A DNA stretch of 64,000 nt from Argyresthia goedartella (GCA_949825045.1 OX463812.1:3332661-3396660), one strand, 5' to 3'. Positions 1-10,794 are shown, counted from the first letter of the stretch. Numbers and translations are program-made. Notes: generated by a model from the letters alone, not told the origin.

Positions 1-2505
1 TAGCAGCTTGGAAGTATCACGTTTCGGGGCGCACATCTTGAGAGAACTGTCAAGGACTGTCATGCAAAATTGCGGGCTAGGCCGGGGAGTATTTTTTTTA
101 ATTTTATGCTCAAAGCAAGAGACATCAACGGGCGCACGGAACTTACGTTTAGTAGTATTTTTAAATTTGAATTTGTTTTTTGAGTGGTGTTGTTTTTATT
201 TCATTGCATATGTTTGAGAAACCACTAATAGCTGCCTCTGGCCGTAAAAAAAGGGCTTGTCGGCTTCGTATCACAATCCACTTCGGTTCGCAAACAAAAC
301 GCGGCTAAGATCAAACGTACCTTTCGCCTTATGCCTTACGCCGTCTTCTGTCTGCGTAGCGCCTCACATGCCGCTATCATGCCCATTGAGCTGATGCCCT
401 CTCAGGTGTTGTTGGGACCCGGACATAGCAAGGAGGTCTGACTCCTGGACATGGGTAATGCCATTATTTCCCCTCCAACAAAAAAAAATAAGGGATTTTG
501 CCCTCTTCAGCGTAGAAACTAATCTAAAGTACCGTAGATTCATATCAATTTTCCCGCCTTTTCTTTCAAAATCAACATCGTTTGTTATTAAATATCGTTC
601 TTGCAATAGTCTTTTTAGCTTTTCATTTTCATAACTTTCATTTAGCGTCACCTGATACTTATTGTTCTGGCTTTCAGTCTGTGAATAAAATTAAGTCAAT
701 AACTTTAAAATTGCTTTTAATTCATATCGCTTTTATCGTCGTTTAAATTTAAATTTTTCATTTTTCTCGAGGACATGTTATTCGTGAAAATAAAAGGAAA
801 CATAAAATCATTGCAGTTTTACTATTCTACCATGCTTAGAATTAATGCCAGGTTGATCAGAATAACTTTAGCTTCTGCACTTTGGGCTGTCCGAGACGAC
901 GAATGATTGACAAATGTTGTCGTCAAAAAAACTCAAGGAAAAAAATGTCCGATGTCACTAATTAAAGATTAAAAACTTTACAAATTCCAAATTCCAAATA
1001 TCTTTACAAAAAGGGACAGAAAGTAAAAAAGTAATAACACCTAACTTTCAGAATTATCAAAAAGGTTTCTTCTTATCAAGTTTCGAAGTTGTTTGTTTCT
1101 TTTGTTTTCAGAAATTAATTTCAATACTGGTTAGTTTAAAAAAATGCAACGACAAATATAGAATTCGATATTTGAAATGTTTCAAGTTAAATTCAAGTTA
1201 TCAGTTACAATACAAACTTGCGTAACAATGATTTGTTACCAGACCGTACTATATTTTTTTAAGATGAAGAGTACTTTAGTTTAGTTACTAGGATGCTTAG
1301 CTTTAAGGAGACGTATTTTTATCCTTTTTTTTAACGGAACTTATGCCCACTTATCATGAAGACTGCAAACATAACATACGGTCATTCCTTTTTCCCATAC
1401 GGTCTGGCAAAGGCGCCATGTATGTAAATGATTACCACGAATTATGGGCTTCCTATTATAGGGCTGTAGCTCGGCATTGCGACTCGGAACGTAATTTCAT
1501 TTCACCAAAGACAAAACTGTCAAAATAGAGTTTTAGTTCACTCAACAAAAATTCGCGACCATAATCAAAATATGCTTTGAAGTCAGCGGATATCCTACGA
1601 AATGTCAATTTAATTGCGATTCGGATTGATTTCAGATATAATGTATCGAGCTACCAGGAATAGGTAATCGCAATTTGAGGTATCCAGCTAACACAGAAGT
1701 AGCGTGATATATCTCATCAGAAAAAGTAAGATTAGCAACCATCTCCCCAGTCTTTATTCTCACAAAGAATCCACAAACTAAGTCCATCTAGTGAAGATAA
1801 ACTACACAAAAAGGGGCTTTTTTAGGGTAAACACGAACACTCACGCAACGAGTCAGTAAGCGTAATGAACTCAGTGACTCATACAGTTATAAATATAAGG
1901 ATCAGTTCAATCAGCCTCCCTTATTTGTTCGAACGTCAGATGTATGTGCTTTCCCCTTTGATACGAACAATCAGGCCGGATCGGTGTTGCGATGATTCCC
2001 GTCTATATTCTTGCTTCGTTTCTCTCTGCCCTTCTCCTTTCATTGGTCATTCAATAAGATACGAAAAAATGTTATAAAGCCTTTTTTCCTAACCCTTATA
2101 TTAACAAAAAAAGGGCCTTTTGTGTCAGTGGTTAATTGATTTGTAGGACAATAGCGCTGGCCTAATTGTATCTAATGTTTGCATCCTTTTTGTGGCAAAC
2201 GAGATGAAATAAACTGTGAGTGTTGATTGCAAGGTTAAGAAAATGGCAACCTTAATAATAACTTAATGGATACCTTAATATTCAATCAACTGTGTTTATT
2301 ACTTTTAGTCTGCTGGAAGAAAATGTTTTTAGATATATGCTTCGCCTTCATACGCGTATTGTTAGAGACTCATTCCTCTTACCTAGGATAGTATGCACAT
2401 CTCAATTACTTCGATATGATTGTTTTAACTCAAACTTTTGTTTAAAAATAATTCGGTAAATTGCTCACTTTTTTTCTCAGCATGAGCACGTGTTTTTCGA
2501 CGACC
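1..2505. other. AT-rich sequence with no recognised gene
   Basis: Both strands carry only short open frames (for example 364-651 minus and 1865-2077 plus) without recognisable motifs. I saw no repeat here that recurs elsewhere in the window. It may be host intergenic or intronic DNA, or old decayed repeats. Confidence 0.5.
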
Positions 2506-2670
2506 TATGTGGAGCAGCGGTTGTGGCTCTGCCTACCATGCGAGAGGTCCCGGGTTCGATCCCCGGCTGGGGGTAAAAAAAACCCCAGGTCTTGGATTTG
2601 TGTGTGACGTCACTGTTTATGTGCACGAAGCAATGTGTGTGTAAATGCTTAAGTTTATGTTTATGTTTAT
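2506..2670 (+). mobile_element. tRNA-derived SINE, family A, copy 1
   Basis: The 5' part looks like a tRNA-type internal promoter: a degenerate A box, then a B box GGTTCGATCCC at 2553-2563. It is followed by a body (CCCAGGTCTTGGATTTG, GTGACGTCACTGTTT) and a TTTATG-rich tail. The same modules in the same order recur at 22522-22728. This copy lacks the internal CACGATACAGGGTATCC segment, so it carries an internal deletion. Confidence 0.75.
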
Positions 2671-3240
2671 TTTGTGTGTTTTTTATCACTATTTTAAACT
2701 CAGTCGAAATATCAGATCTCTGATTATGCTTTTTTCTGGAGGATTTGATCTCTTTGTCAGAGTAGAACAATTTTCTTTCGGTCGGGTGGCTCATTTTTTA
2801 AGTAATTGAATGGCTGTTGAGAGTTTTATTCGATTTAATAATAAATACCGAAGTAAGTGAAGAGGCCATTGTGTTTCGATAAGTTTGAATAGATGAGGGT
2901 TTCATAAATTGCCCTTCTCTACGTATTAAGTGGTCAGGGTAGTACTGACCCTTATTTCTTAGGACAAAGGGTCAAGAAAAACTTGATACGCTTACGGTAT
3001 GATCTTTAAAACTGCCCGTCTATGTACTTGTACCTCTTGAACTACCATATGTACCTATACAGAACTCATCATAGTACAAATGTGGCCAGATCATAAAATT
3101 GATCACTTCATGGTGTGAAGCAATATTATAAGGCGAAACACTGGGGTAGCTTAGGTGAACACTAAAGTGGCGAGCGCTGCGAGGGACTTCCCTAGTCTAC
3201 GTGCTAGTTCCATGTGTATAATACAAAAAACAATAAAATT
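2671..3240. other. Unassigned AT-rich spacer
   Basis: Nothing recognisable was seen between the family A SINE and the first composite inverted-repeat element. Confidence 0.5.
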
Positions 3241-3700
3241 ATTTAACTACACACGTATCACAAACCATCTTTACTGCGTCCAAAAACCACACGTTACAGC
3301 CAGCATAAGGTATTGGCTTGGTAAAAACTCATTTCTTATCTGAATATTGATACATTATGACCACCAAAAAACTTAACTTACATTATGACCATAATGGATC
3401 AATTTTTCGACATGTTATGACATGACGCCCGCCTGGGTGTCGCCCCTAGTTTGTCTGTGAAGTTGGTACTACTGAACAAGCTTAACAAGTACAGAGCAAT
3501 GATCAATGCCACAATGCCGGTCGAACATGCGGATGCTGAACACATCAAGAGAGCTTATGATATTTGTGTAGATAAACTAGGTGTGTAACTGTACACAATT
3601 AGGCATTAAAACTTTCGAGTGATATCCTTCGGCTCGTTTCATAAACCCACTCTTGAGTTTTAGTTCTGTCCATTATGTATCAATCACATAAACTACTGTT
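3241..3700 (+). mobile_element. Composite inverted-repeat element, copy A
   Basis: One of eleven copies in the window. The consensus has two modules. Module 1 is bounded by inverted repeats TATCTACACACGTATCATAA and TTATGATATGTGTGTAGATA. Module 2 is a fold-back with arms of about 75 bp meeting near CGCCTTCGGCTCG and ending CATAAACTACTAT. Copy A is diverged and has lost part of the FAAATTTCGAACG region, but keeps both outer ends. Confidence 0.75.
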
Positions 3701-3877
3701 TTAAAAGACATGTTTTTTATAAAAATCAATAATCTCAGAGCAAGAAATGGCCTCTTCTTGCAATTATTCATTCCTAACCAGTTACATTATTAGCAAAATC
3801 ATATCCACAGCAAAATTTATGCCAAATTGTAACGTTATATAATATAATACTCACATATACAGAGACATGAGTAGCTT

Positions 3878-4375
3878 TTATCTACACACGTATCATAAAC
3901 CCTCTTTACTGCGTACAAAAACCGCACGTTACGATCAGCATAATGTTAAACTACTCGGTAAAAACTCATTTCTTATCTGAAAAATTACACATTATGACCA
4001 TAATGTGTAGTTTTTCTACATATTATGACATTCAAATTTCGAACGCCGACGCCCGACTGCGTGCCGCCCCTAATTTGTCTCTGAAGTTGGTACTGACATT
4101 CAAATTTCGAACGGCGACGCCCGCCTGCGTGAAGTTGGTACTACAGAACAAGCTAAACAACTGCAGAGCCACAATGCCGGTCAAACATGCGGTTCCTGAA
4201 CTCATCAAAGTGAGCTTATGATATGTGTGTAGATAAACTAGTGTATGTAACTGTACATAATTAGGCATTAAAACTCTCGAGTGATATTATTATGAAACGC
4301 GCCTTCGGCTCGTTTCATAAACCCACTCTCGAGTATTAATGCCCTCCATTATGTAGCAGTCACATAAACTACTAT
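3878..4375 (+). mobile_element. Composite inverted-repeat element, copy B (duplicated-core subtype)
   Basis: Nearly complete: module 1 inverted repeats, then the fold-back and the terminal CATAAACTACTAT. The core contains an internal tandem duplication starting GACATTCAAATTTCGAACG (about 4027 and 4097). The copy at 52369-52866 has the same duplication, so the two share a subfamily. The 92-residue frame at 3943-4221 is the frame that stays open in several copies of this family. Confidence 0.85.
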
Positions 4376-4384
4376 TATCTCTAC

Positions 4385-4440
4385 ACTTTAATACCTTGTG
4401 TCTTGGAACCAGAAACAGTGACGTCACACACTCGTGAACA
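4385..4440 (-). mobile_element. SINE family A, 3' fragment
   Basis: The reverse complement of the CCAGAAACAGTGACGTCACA block found in family A SINEs lies here, with no promoter half. It abuts the end of composite copy B. Confidence 0.5.
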
Positions 4441-4960
4441 TGAACGGCACAGTTCTCTGGCTATTGACAGTTTGCCGGTGAGGTCGGTGGCTGTAATTGC
4501 AATCTACTAAGTAGCTTAAGTATATCTACTAAGTAGCTTAAGTATCATATATAGTTAGCAGCTAGGACCTGCTTCATGCTATGATTCATTTGTAACCCTT
4601 ATTTACTCTGTGTTTGTTACAAACACTTAGCACCCTCTGCGTGGAACTAGAAAAAGAAGAATATTCCCTCTCCGTTCCCAGACCACTTAGCGTTTTACGA
4701 ACTGTGCAGTACAAATAAATCTCAAGTATCCGTCGTCAAGTAGCCACTGTAATACGCGCTCATGCCTCATAACGAGAATTCAAATCACCGTGGAAGCAAA
4801 AATAAAAAGAAAGCCGGAACGAGATTTGGAGGCAATTTATGTGTACGATAAAAAACCGGAACGGCCGACCCGACGGCAAATTGGGGGAAACAACTGAAAG
4901 TGAGGATCCTGAGATACCCGTGGTGTGACGGATGGCGGCATGTTACATACATTTGATATT
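4441..4960. other. Unassigned spacer with a 22-bp tandem duplication
   Basis: A perfect 22-bp direct duplication (unit starts ATCTACTAAGTAGC) occupies 4502-4545. The rest shows no recognised gene or repeat. Confidence 0.5.
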
Positions 4961-4963
4961 AAT

Positions 4964-5362
4964 ATGTGTAAATAGTGTCCAAGGTATTATTATTATTATT
5001 ATTTTTATTATTATTAACACCTGGGAGGATCATGAATGCCTATACAATACGCAGAGATGAATGAGAGATGTACAATACTTATACAGCTGTTACATAAGAT
5101 ATGATAAGATAAGATAATTTATTGGTAATTGTACATTACATGTCAGATATAACAATAATCATTCTGAAAAATTGTAAAAATCAATAACCACGGTAGGTAT
5201 GTATGTATCCTAGTCATGGTTGTTTATCTATCTAAGTATAATATTTATCTATATAAGTATGTGTATAGTTGTCTAGTACCCAAGATACAGGGAATCCTAG
5301 TTTAGGGCTAGATCAATATGTGTAAATAGTGTCCAAGGTATTATTATTATTATTATTATTAT
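4964..5362 (+). mobile_element. SINE family B 3' ends, two partial copies
   Basis: The 3' body of SINE family B (GTGTAAATAGTGTCCAAGG followed by an ATT-type microsatellite) occurs at 4964-5018. It recurs, with its upstream part (GGTTGTTTATCTATCTAAG), at about 5208-5362. A GATAAGATAAGATAA stretch lies between them near 5100-5115. Neither copy has the tRNA-like head. Confidence 0.65.
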
Positions 5363-5539
5363 CGGTATGCATACATGTGTATGCATAATTAATAAATCAT
5401 CAACAAGTTATCAAACAAATAAATAATCCATTTCATTAAACTTATTCTATTTCTACGTGTCAATGATTTCCGCCACTGAGTAGAAAGTTTGCCCTGTCAG
5501 CCATTTTTTGAGGTGACGTTAATAATACTGTTATGTAAT

Positions 5540-5762
5540 AATTTTGTAATAATTTATTCCTGCTTATTAATCATAATAATTAAAAATTTCATATTTGTAA
5601 TAGTTAAGCACAACCTATTTTTAAAAGAGATCTAAAAATCAATCTGTGAGAGTTTCTACGCCCTTCTTATCCCACAGTGGTCCAATGTAGAGAAGAGGTA
5701 AAATTGACGATTGCTAAGTATATGTAAATATCTACAGTAATAAAGTACTTTGACTTTGACGT
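5540..5762 (+). mobile_element. CR1-like LINE 3' UTR, family 2 (5'-truncated)
   Basis: Matches the 3' UTR of the element at 28.5-30.6 kb: ATTCCTGCTTATTAATCATA, AAGAGATCTAAAAATCAATC, TCCCACAGTGGTCCAATG, then CAGTAATAAAGTACTTTGAC. It ends in a TTTGAC tail. No coding sequence remains, as expected for a heavily 5'-truncated target-primed insertion. Confidence 0.75.
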
Positions 5763-5820
5763 TTAAATTCTGCCAGAGACTCAGCTCTCTTTACTTCGTC
5801 CAGCAGATTATTGTATGTCT

Positions 5821-6034
5821 GTCACCGGAAAATAATACGATCCGCAAGTTTATAAATTTCCTATTTTTTTTCCGCAAGTTTATAAATATACTAACCTAAC
5901 ATAACCTAACCTAACCTAACATAACCTAACCTAACCTAACCTAGCCTAATATAATCTAGAAGGAAGTTTATAAATTTCCTAGGAAATTTCCTAGGAAATT
6001 TATAAACTTGCGGATCGTATTATTTTCCGGTGAC
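5821..6034. mobile_element. TIR element carrying telomere-like CCTAA repeats, copy 1
   Basis: The ends are long inverted repeats of about 39 bp: GTCACCGGAAAATAATACGA going in, and its reverse complement ending TTTTCCGGTGAC. Inside, a direct repeat CCGCAAGTTTATAAAT and a run of CCTAA/ACCTAAC units (5892-5950) occur. The CCTAA run matches the insect TTAGG telomere motif. No transposase is encoded, so this is a MITE-like element. A second copy lies at 23936-24116. Confidence 0.85.
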
Positions 6035-6074
6035 ATATCCGCGGGCGCATGCGTACACGGACTGCTCGCTCTTA

Positions 6075-6316
6075 GGTGTAGTCATATTTTTGGGAAATCA
6101 TTCTAAACAATTTTCACTATGAAATCGATTCGATCCGTCTTAACTCAACTTTAATTTTCATTTCTCCAAACAGTTTGGGCCGGGAAATCAGCTGTTTTCT
6201 ATGGAGAAGTGAAAATAAAGTTGCTCAGATCAAATCGATTTGAAAGTGAAAGATGTTCAGAATGACGCCGCTAACTATCCCCTAAACTGTGACAACACTT
6301 TTCGTTAGATCCTGTA
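6075..6316. mobile_element. Fold-back element, TACAGG family, copy 1 (diverged)
   Basis: The two halves are inverted: GAAATCGATTCGATCC and AAGTTGCTCAGATC-type arms flank CAGCTG, and the right end is ATCCTGTA. The better copies at 10519-10794 and 21412-21651 define the family. The left terminus is poorly preserved here. Confidence 0.6.
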
Positions 6317-6449
6317 TGGTATAGTTATACAGGGTATAGTATAGCTGTAATACTGTATAGCTAGATCTACTTGGGATTGACGTCTGAACCTAGGTAATTA
6401 TAAAGAAGGTATCGCGTAGGGCTTTGGCGGGAAATCGGCGCTACGTCAT

Positions 6450-6878
6450 TTTTAGGGTTCCGTACCCGAAGGGTTCCAAACGGGACCCTATTACTAAGAC
6501 ACCGCTGTCCGTCCGTCCGTCTGTCACCAGGGTGTATCTCACGAACCGTGATAGTTAGACAGTTGAAATTTTCACAGATGATGTATTTATGTTGCCGCTA
6601 TAACAAAAAATACTAAAAAACAGGATAAAAGAAATATTTAAGGGGGCTCCCATACAACAATTCTTTCAATACCACATACAAACTTATGGATGCACCTGGT
6701 TTCGTACATGGAGTGTGAAAGTAACCGCACCAATAACTTTGTAAACAATATTTTGCTGTGTAAAATCCAAACTATTCACTCCACACCATCGCTTCCATCG
6801 AACGGTGGTACGGAACCCTTCGTGCGCGATTTGGACTCGCACTTGACTGGTTTTATTATAACAAGAATTTTATTATAA
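6450..6878 (-). repeat. Interspersed repeat G (GGTTCCGTACC family), near-complete
   Basis: Starts AGGGTTCCGTACCCGAAGG, then GGACCCTATTACTAAGAC, TGTCCGTCCGTCCGTC, GTTGCCGCTATAAC, CAATAACTTTGTAAAC, and ends CGCACTTGACTGG. A nearly identical inverted copy is at 56055-56470. The 62-residue frame at 6690-6878 is only part of this repeat. Confidence 0.8.
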
Positions 6879-6940
6879 TCTTTATTTCTGGTTAACAAGA
6901 ACCCGTATCTATAAATACCTTAAAACTACATAATTTATTA

Positions 6941-7297
6941 CGGCAACAAATATAATGATCACCAGAATATTTTTTTCCTGCCCAAAATCGGTAAATGCTA
7001 CCCAAAATGGGTAAACGATCACCAAAAGTTGCAGAAAATATCAGGGCAAAATACTGTGGTAGCTTAGGTGAAGGGTAAAGGGGGTGAGAGAAGCGGAGCC
7101 CCCTTTATCCTTCGTGTTAGGTTGAACATGTAAGAACAACAAAAAATACTTAAAAAATTAAGTACACAAAACATAAAAAGAAGTTTGTGATCATTTATCC
7201 AAACACAATTTGGTGATCGTTTACTAATTCTGGCGGTCATTTCAAATTTATTGGTAGTAAAATAGGCGCGTTTTTGGTGATCTTTTAAACATAAGCC
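6941..7297 (-). mobile_element. GGC...GCC-ended element with hairpin core, copy 1
   Basis: In this orientation it starts CGGCAACAAATATAATGATC and ends AACATAAGCC, with inverted GATCACCA motifs inside both ends. The core (7041-7160) contains TACTGTGGTAGCTTAGG and a GGGGG/CCCCC hairpin. A 34-bp sequence (6907-6940) is repeated directly with one mismatch at 7298-7331, exactly abutting both ends. The other copies are 19281-19602 and 50142-50480. Confidence 0.75.
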
Positions 7298-7367
7298 ATC
7301 TATAAATACCTTCAAACTACATAATTTATTACAAAGAACACAACAACTTTAGCCTAGCTAGAGATAG

Positions 7368-7560
7368 CTAGCTTAAGTATTCGATGCCCTCCGGCCAGTA
7401 GTTCTTGTCCAGGAGCATGGTCTTGACTTCCGCCGGCACCCGGAGTTTGAATGACAAGGTCTTAGGTCTTTCTGACTACAAGACCTCCATCTGTACCTTC
7501 AACTCCTTGAGGGCAGACTTTTCATCAGCCTTTCCAGGCTTAACTACCGCAGGTAATTTT
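7368..7560 (-). pseudogene. Fragment of a retrotransposon ORF1-like protein
   Basis: The minus strand reads a short frame containing SFKLRVP followed by WPEGIEYLS and a stop at 7368-7370. Upstream it continues after an in-frame TAG at 7476-7478 into ADEKSALKELKVQ. The pattern FK.xVP...WPEGI is typical of nucleic-acid-binding ORF1/gag-like proteins of insect retrotransposons. That is my recollection of the family, not a search result. Only about 60 codons survive and the frame is broken, so this is a relic. Confidence 0.35.
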
Positions 7561-7599
7561 CACGTCAATCCTGGAAAGGTATTCCCTCTACCCGCTACA

Positions 7600-8070
7600 T
7601 TCACCGGCGGGGGTGGTTTATCAGTGTCACAACTCTCTGAAGTCTTGGCTTATATTCTATATAAGCCCAGACTTCACAGCTATCGCTCCCAGGATATACA
7701 CCATATTGTTGAAGTCAGGCGGAACCCTTATGCAACTAAACACATACAGATTCAAAAAAGCACTCCAACAGTGGCTTAAGCTATTTGATTATGATGGTAC
7801 TGAGGAACTCATAGATCGAATAACCAGGACTACCTGATTGTTATAAAATTGTGTTTTATTGTACCTTATCTTATTTTATTTTACAGCATGTATTATTTTA
7901 TTATAAGTATATCATACTGAACAATTATCACACTTTAAAATACACCTGTCTTACCTAAGTTATTATTTTAATTTTATTTTAAGGTGTAACTAACATATAT
8001 TAGGAAATTCTCTTTTTGTACTAACAATACTATGGAACCGTGTTTTCTCAACATAAATGTTTTATTATTA
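7600..8070 (+). pseudogene. C-terminal tail of a non-LTR retrotransposon ORF2 plus 3' UTR
   Basis: The frame 7613-7837 ends TYRFKKALQQWLK and a stop. The pattern of basic residues and FKKAL..WL resembles the last residues of CR1/Jockey-like ORF2 proteins, downstream of the reverse transcriptase. A 3' UTR rich in TTTATT follows and finishes in a TTATTATTATT run near 8043-8082. No RT motif is present, so it is a 5'-truncated copy. It sits tail to tail with the minus-strand ORF1-like fragment. Confidence 0.4.
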
Positions 8071-8164
8071 TTATTATTATTAAGTTAGGTTAAGCTAGTT
8101 AAATATTACTTATAAGCGTCTTTGTTTTGTGCAAGTAATGTGTATTATTTATGGTTGAGCCAAC

Positions 8165-8560
8165 TACCCACGACACAGGGAGACCTAGTGTGGGACTTGT
8201 GCAACTTATGTCGTGTAAAATAGTTGTGTAAAATAAAGATTTTAATTTTAAATTTAATTCTGTCTGAAAGAAAGAAAGAAAGAAAGAAAGACATTTATTA
8301 CACACAAAAAACACACCTTACAGTAGGACAAAACAAAAAAGTATAATAAACAAAACGAAACATCTAAAAACACAACTAATTGTAAAAAAATATTGGCCAG
8401 GGTCTCGGTGTGTTCTTGCTGTGCAAAAGGCACTAACTCAGCATTGTGCTTGTGAGTGGAGGCCCTCAGCGCTGATTTTCAGTTAGTGCCAGGTAGTGAC
8501 CGCACGTGCCACAATTGCCGTGTAGTGCGCGTACAATACTTACATAATATTACTTATATT
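8165..8560 (-). mobile_element. Retroelement 3' end with GAAA-type tail (minus)
   Basis: A GAAAGAAAGAAAG run at 8268-8290 followed by ACATTTATTACACAC looks like a minus-strand tail. The block at 8425-8505 (GTGCAAAAGGCACTAACTC, GATTTTCAGTTAGTGCC) is distantly like 30810-30900. A short ACGACACAGGG block at 8168 resembles SINE family A. Confidence 0.4.
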
Positions 8561-9620
8561 TAAATAAACTATGATCGGTGTGTATATACAAGTGTGTCTG
8601 TGTACTAGATGCAGTTTAAGACTCCAAGTTACAAGTCAACGGCAATAGAAATTGCCGCTTTAAAAAATAATGAAACATACCAGTTTTTAAGAATTAAATT
8701 ACCCATACAATTAATTATATGTATGGCCATTTTCTTAGCCATTTTGTTTCATTTGTTTATCGGTAAAAAGTGGACTCTCCCGGTCCTATCGGAAAATATC
8801 TTTAATTGCAGCTATTGTGTTTTGTACTTAGTTATATGTCACTATACGATTAATAAGTTTTTTGTCATATTTTATTTTATTTCTGTAAATAAGTTACTCA
8901 ATTTTTATCCACTTCCGGTTTCGATGAGCTAGAGATATTATTATTCACCCTCTTTCTTGAATAAAGTTTATTATTATTATTATACGAAAACTTAGATACT
9001 AAATACACAAAACTCTTTTACAATGTTTCGATATATATTAAATTAAATACCGTCGTACCTAGTATTAATTATTTTATTATTAAAATTAAAAAGGTATACT
9101 CGTACGACTGTCGTTTTACGTTTTACATTGGTATGGGTATATTTGTGTGTGGTTCTTACGCCCCACTAGCACTTGACGGGTTTTTTTACATTAAATTGCC
9201 AAAGTGTTTTTCTTGAATCATGACGAGCTGATTCTGATTGATAATTTTACTGATGACCCGTAGCCTAATATCATTATAACAATCATGTTTATATAAATTG
9301 ATTTGCAATTTAGATTATTCCAAATCTCAATTCAACGTTAAAAACCCCAATTAAAACCTCTAGATTGCTACATCCAATTTCCTTCCGCAAATAATATAAT
9401 TCGCGTCGAAGATTTCGCAAGTTCTGCACAATTGTGCGGATAGCACAGTTTAAAGATGTCGTAGCAGAGTTCCCTTTGTATTTAGTGGAAAAGTTTTAAG
9501 GGCATGAACTTGGCTCAGTTACAAGTTTTCTAAAATTCTAATTAGAGAACAGGATGGGTCATTAATTTTATTAACACTACTGAGCCTGATATCGCTAGCA
9601 AAAGGTCAGCTCAATGACAC
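8561..9620. other. Unassigned stretch with one hydrophobic 107-codon frame
   Basis: A plus-strand frame at 8609-8932 starts with ATG and would give a hydrophobic protein with two likely membrane-like stretches (around residues 29-51 and 70-95). It resembles nothing I know. AT-rich DNA produces such Phe/Leu/Ile-rich frames by chance, so I do not call it a gene. Otherwise nothing was recognised. Confidence 0.4.
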
Positions 9621-9623
9621 TGC

Positions 9624-9888
9624 CGACCCGAATGGCCGAGTCGGCAGTGACCCTGCCTACGAAGCCAAGGGTTCCGGGTTCGATTCCCGGTGGGGACAAA
9701 TATTTGTTTGATGAGAACGGATGTTTGTACAATAGTCATGGTTGTTTATCTATCTATGTATAATATTTATCTATGTTAGTATGTGTATCGTTGTCTAGTA
9801 CCCAAGATACAGGAAATCCTAGTTTGGGGCTAGATCAATGTGTGTAAATAGTGTCCAAGGTATTATTTATTTATTATATTATTATATT
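9624..9888 (+). mobile_element. tRNA-derived SINE, family B, copy 1
   Basis: The head resembles a class II (Ser/Leu-like) tRNA with A box TGGCCGAGTCGG and B box GGTTCGATTCC (9677-9687). The body follows (CAAATATTTGTTTGATGAGA, GTCTAGTACCCAAGATACAG, GTGTAAATAGTGTCCAAGG) with an ATT-rich tail. A and B boxes would drive RNA polymerase III. Four tRNA-headed copies and several 3' fragments occur in the window. Confidence 0.85.
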
Positions 9889-10028
9889 TCACTTAGTATC
9901 CATTTTGTATACTATTTTTCTGTGTGATGAATAATAATGTCGTTTTAAAGAAGAGCTCGCCTTTCTTCATATTCTTTATTGTACAGAAAATATAAAGGTA
10001 CATTCACTTACAAGAAATGTTTAACTTT

Positions 10029-10297
10029 GACTACCCGAATGGCCGAGTCGGCAGTGGCCCTGCCTACGAAGCCAAGGGTTCCGGGTTCGAGTCCCGGTGG
10101 GGGCAAATATTTGTTTGATGAGAACGGATGTTTGTACCCTAGTTATGGTTGTTTATCAATCTAAGTAAAATATTTATCTATGTAAGTATGGGTATCGTTG
10201 TCTAGTACCCAAGATACAGGGAATCCAAGTTTGAGGCTAGATCAATGTGTGTAAATAGTGTCCAAGGTATTATTATTATTTTTATTATTATTATTAT
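10029..10297 (+). mobile_element. tRNA-derived SINE, family B, copy 2
   Basis: Same structure as copy 1, only 140 bp downstream. The B box GGTTCGAGTCC is at 10083-10093 and the tail is TTATTATTATTTTTATTATT. The 61-residue frame at 9979-10164 is this SINE read through and is not a protein gene. Confidence 0.88.
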
Positions 10298-10299
10298 AA

Positions 10300-10505
10300 G
10301 GAAAGGCGAGCTTATTTATAAAGAGAGATTTCTTCCAGCAGACCTAGGCAGGACAGGAGGGTTTATGAAACAGGACAGTCCTAGTTCGTAATAAAACTCT
10401 ATACATATGTACATACGAAAATTTATTTCAAAATATAAATAAAATAAACCTAATAAAAAAAAATATATCTCAACTATACATACATCTATAAAATACAATA
10501 GATAT
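10300..10505 (-). mobile_element. LINE 3' end of the AAGCTCGCCTTT family (minus)
   Basis: Contains GGCGAGCTTATTTATAAAG and AGAGATTTCTTCCAGCAGAC. In reverse this is the GGAAGAAATCTCT...AAGCTCGCC...AATAAAG block found at 16540, 24185, 24490, 48125 and 56560. It is a recurring retroelement 3' UTR without coding sequence. Confidence 0.6.
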
Positions 10506-10518
10506 AATGCACATACAT

Positions 10519-10794
10519 ATACAGGGCGTAACAGAAAGGTGTGGTCATATTTTAAGTGGTTGTTAAGGACATCATTCTGAACATTTATTACTATAACATA
10601 GATTTGATCAGAGCAACTAAATTTTTCATTGCTCGGTACGTTTTGGTCCGGGCGCGCGGGCGTTCAGCTGATTTGTATGAAGAATTGAAAAATAAAGTTG
10701 CTCTGATCAAATCGGTTTAATATAGAAAGTTGCTCAGAGTGATGTGCCAAACAAACCCTTAACATATGACTACACCTTTTTGTTACATCCTGTA
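10519..10794. mobile_element. Fold-back element, TACAGG family, copy 2
   Basis: Begins TACAGGGCGTAACAGAAAGG and ends TTTTTGTTACATCCTGTA, giving clear terminal inverted repeats. The interior is also palindromic: TTTGATCAGAGCAACT answers AGTTGCTCTGATCAAA. No coding capacity. The flanks read CATA and TAAA, compatible with a short TA-rich target duplication. Confidence 0.8.

Noticed and set aside
4032..4268. Minus-strand frames in the composite repeat (also 21930-22130, 32252-32452, 52522-52758)
   Set aside because: These are antisense shadows of the same repeat. The plus frame is the better candidate if any is coding.
8609..8932. 107-codon hydrophobic protein
   Set aside because: Composition matches chance translation of AT-rich DNA. 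No motif, no repeated occurrence and no sign of splicing or promoter.
9979..10164. Short frames through SINEs (also 2477-2794, 22471-22728, 42780-42977)
   Set aside because: They span tRNA-like heads and are explained by the repeats.
9624..10297. tRNA genes at the SINE heads (also 2506, 22522, 42637)
   Set aside because: A and B boxes are present but the acceptor stems do not pair, and each head continues into a repeated body and tail. They are SINEs.
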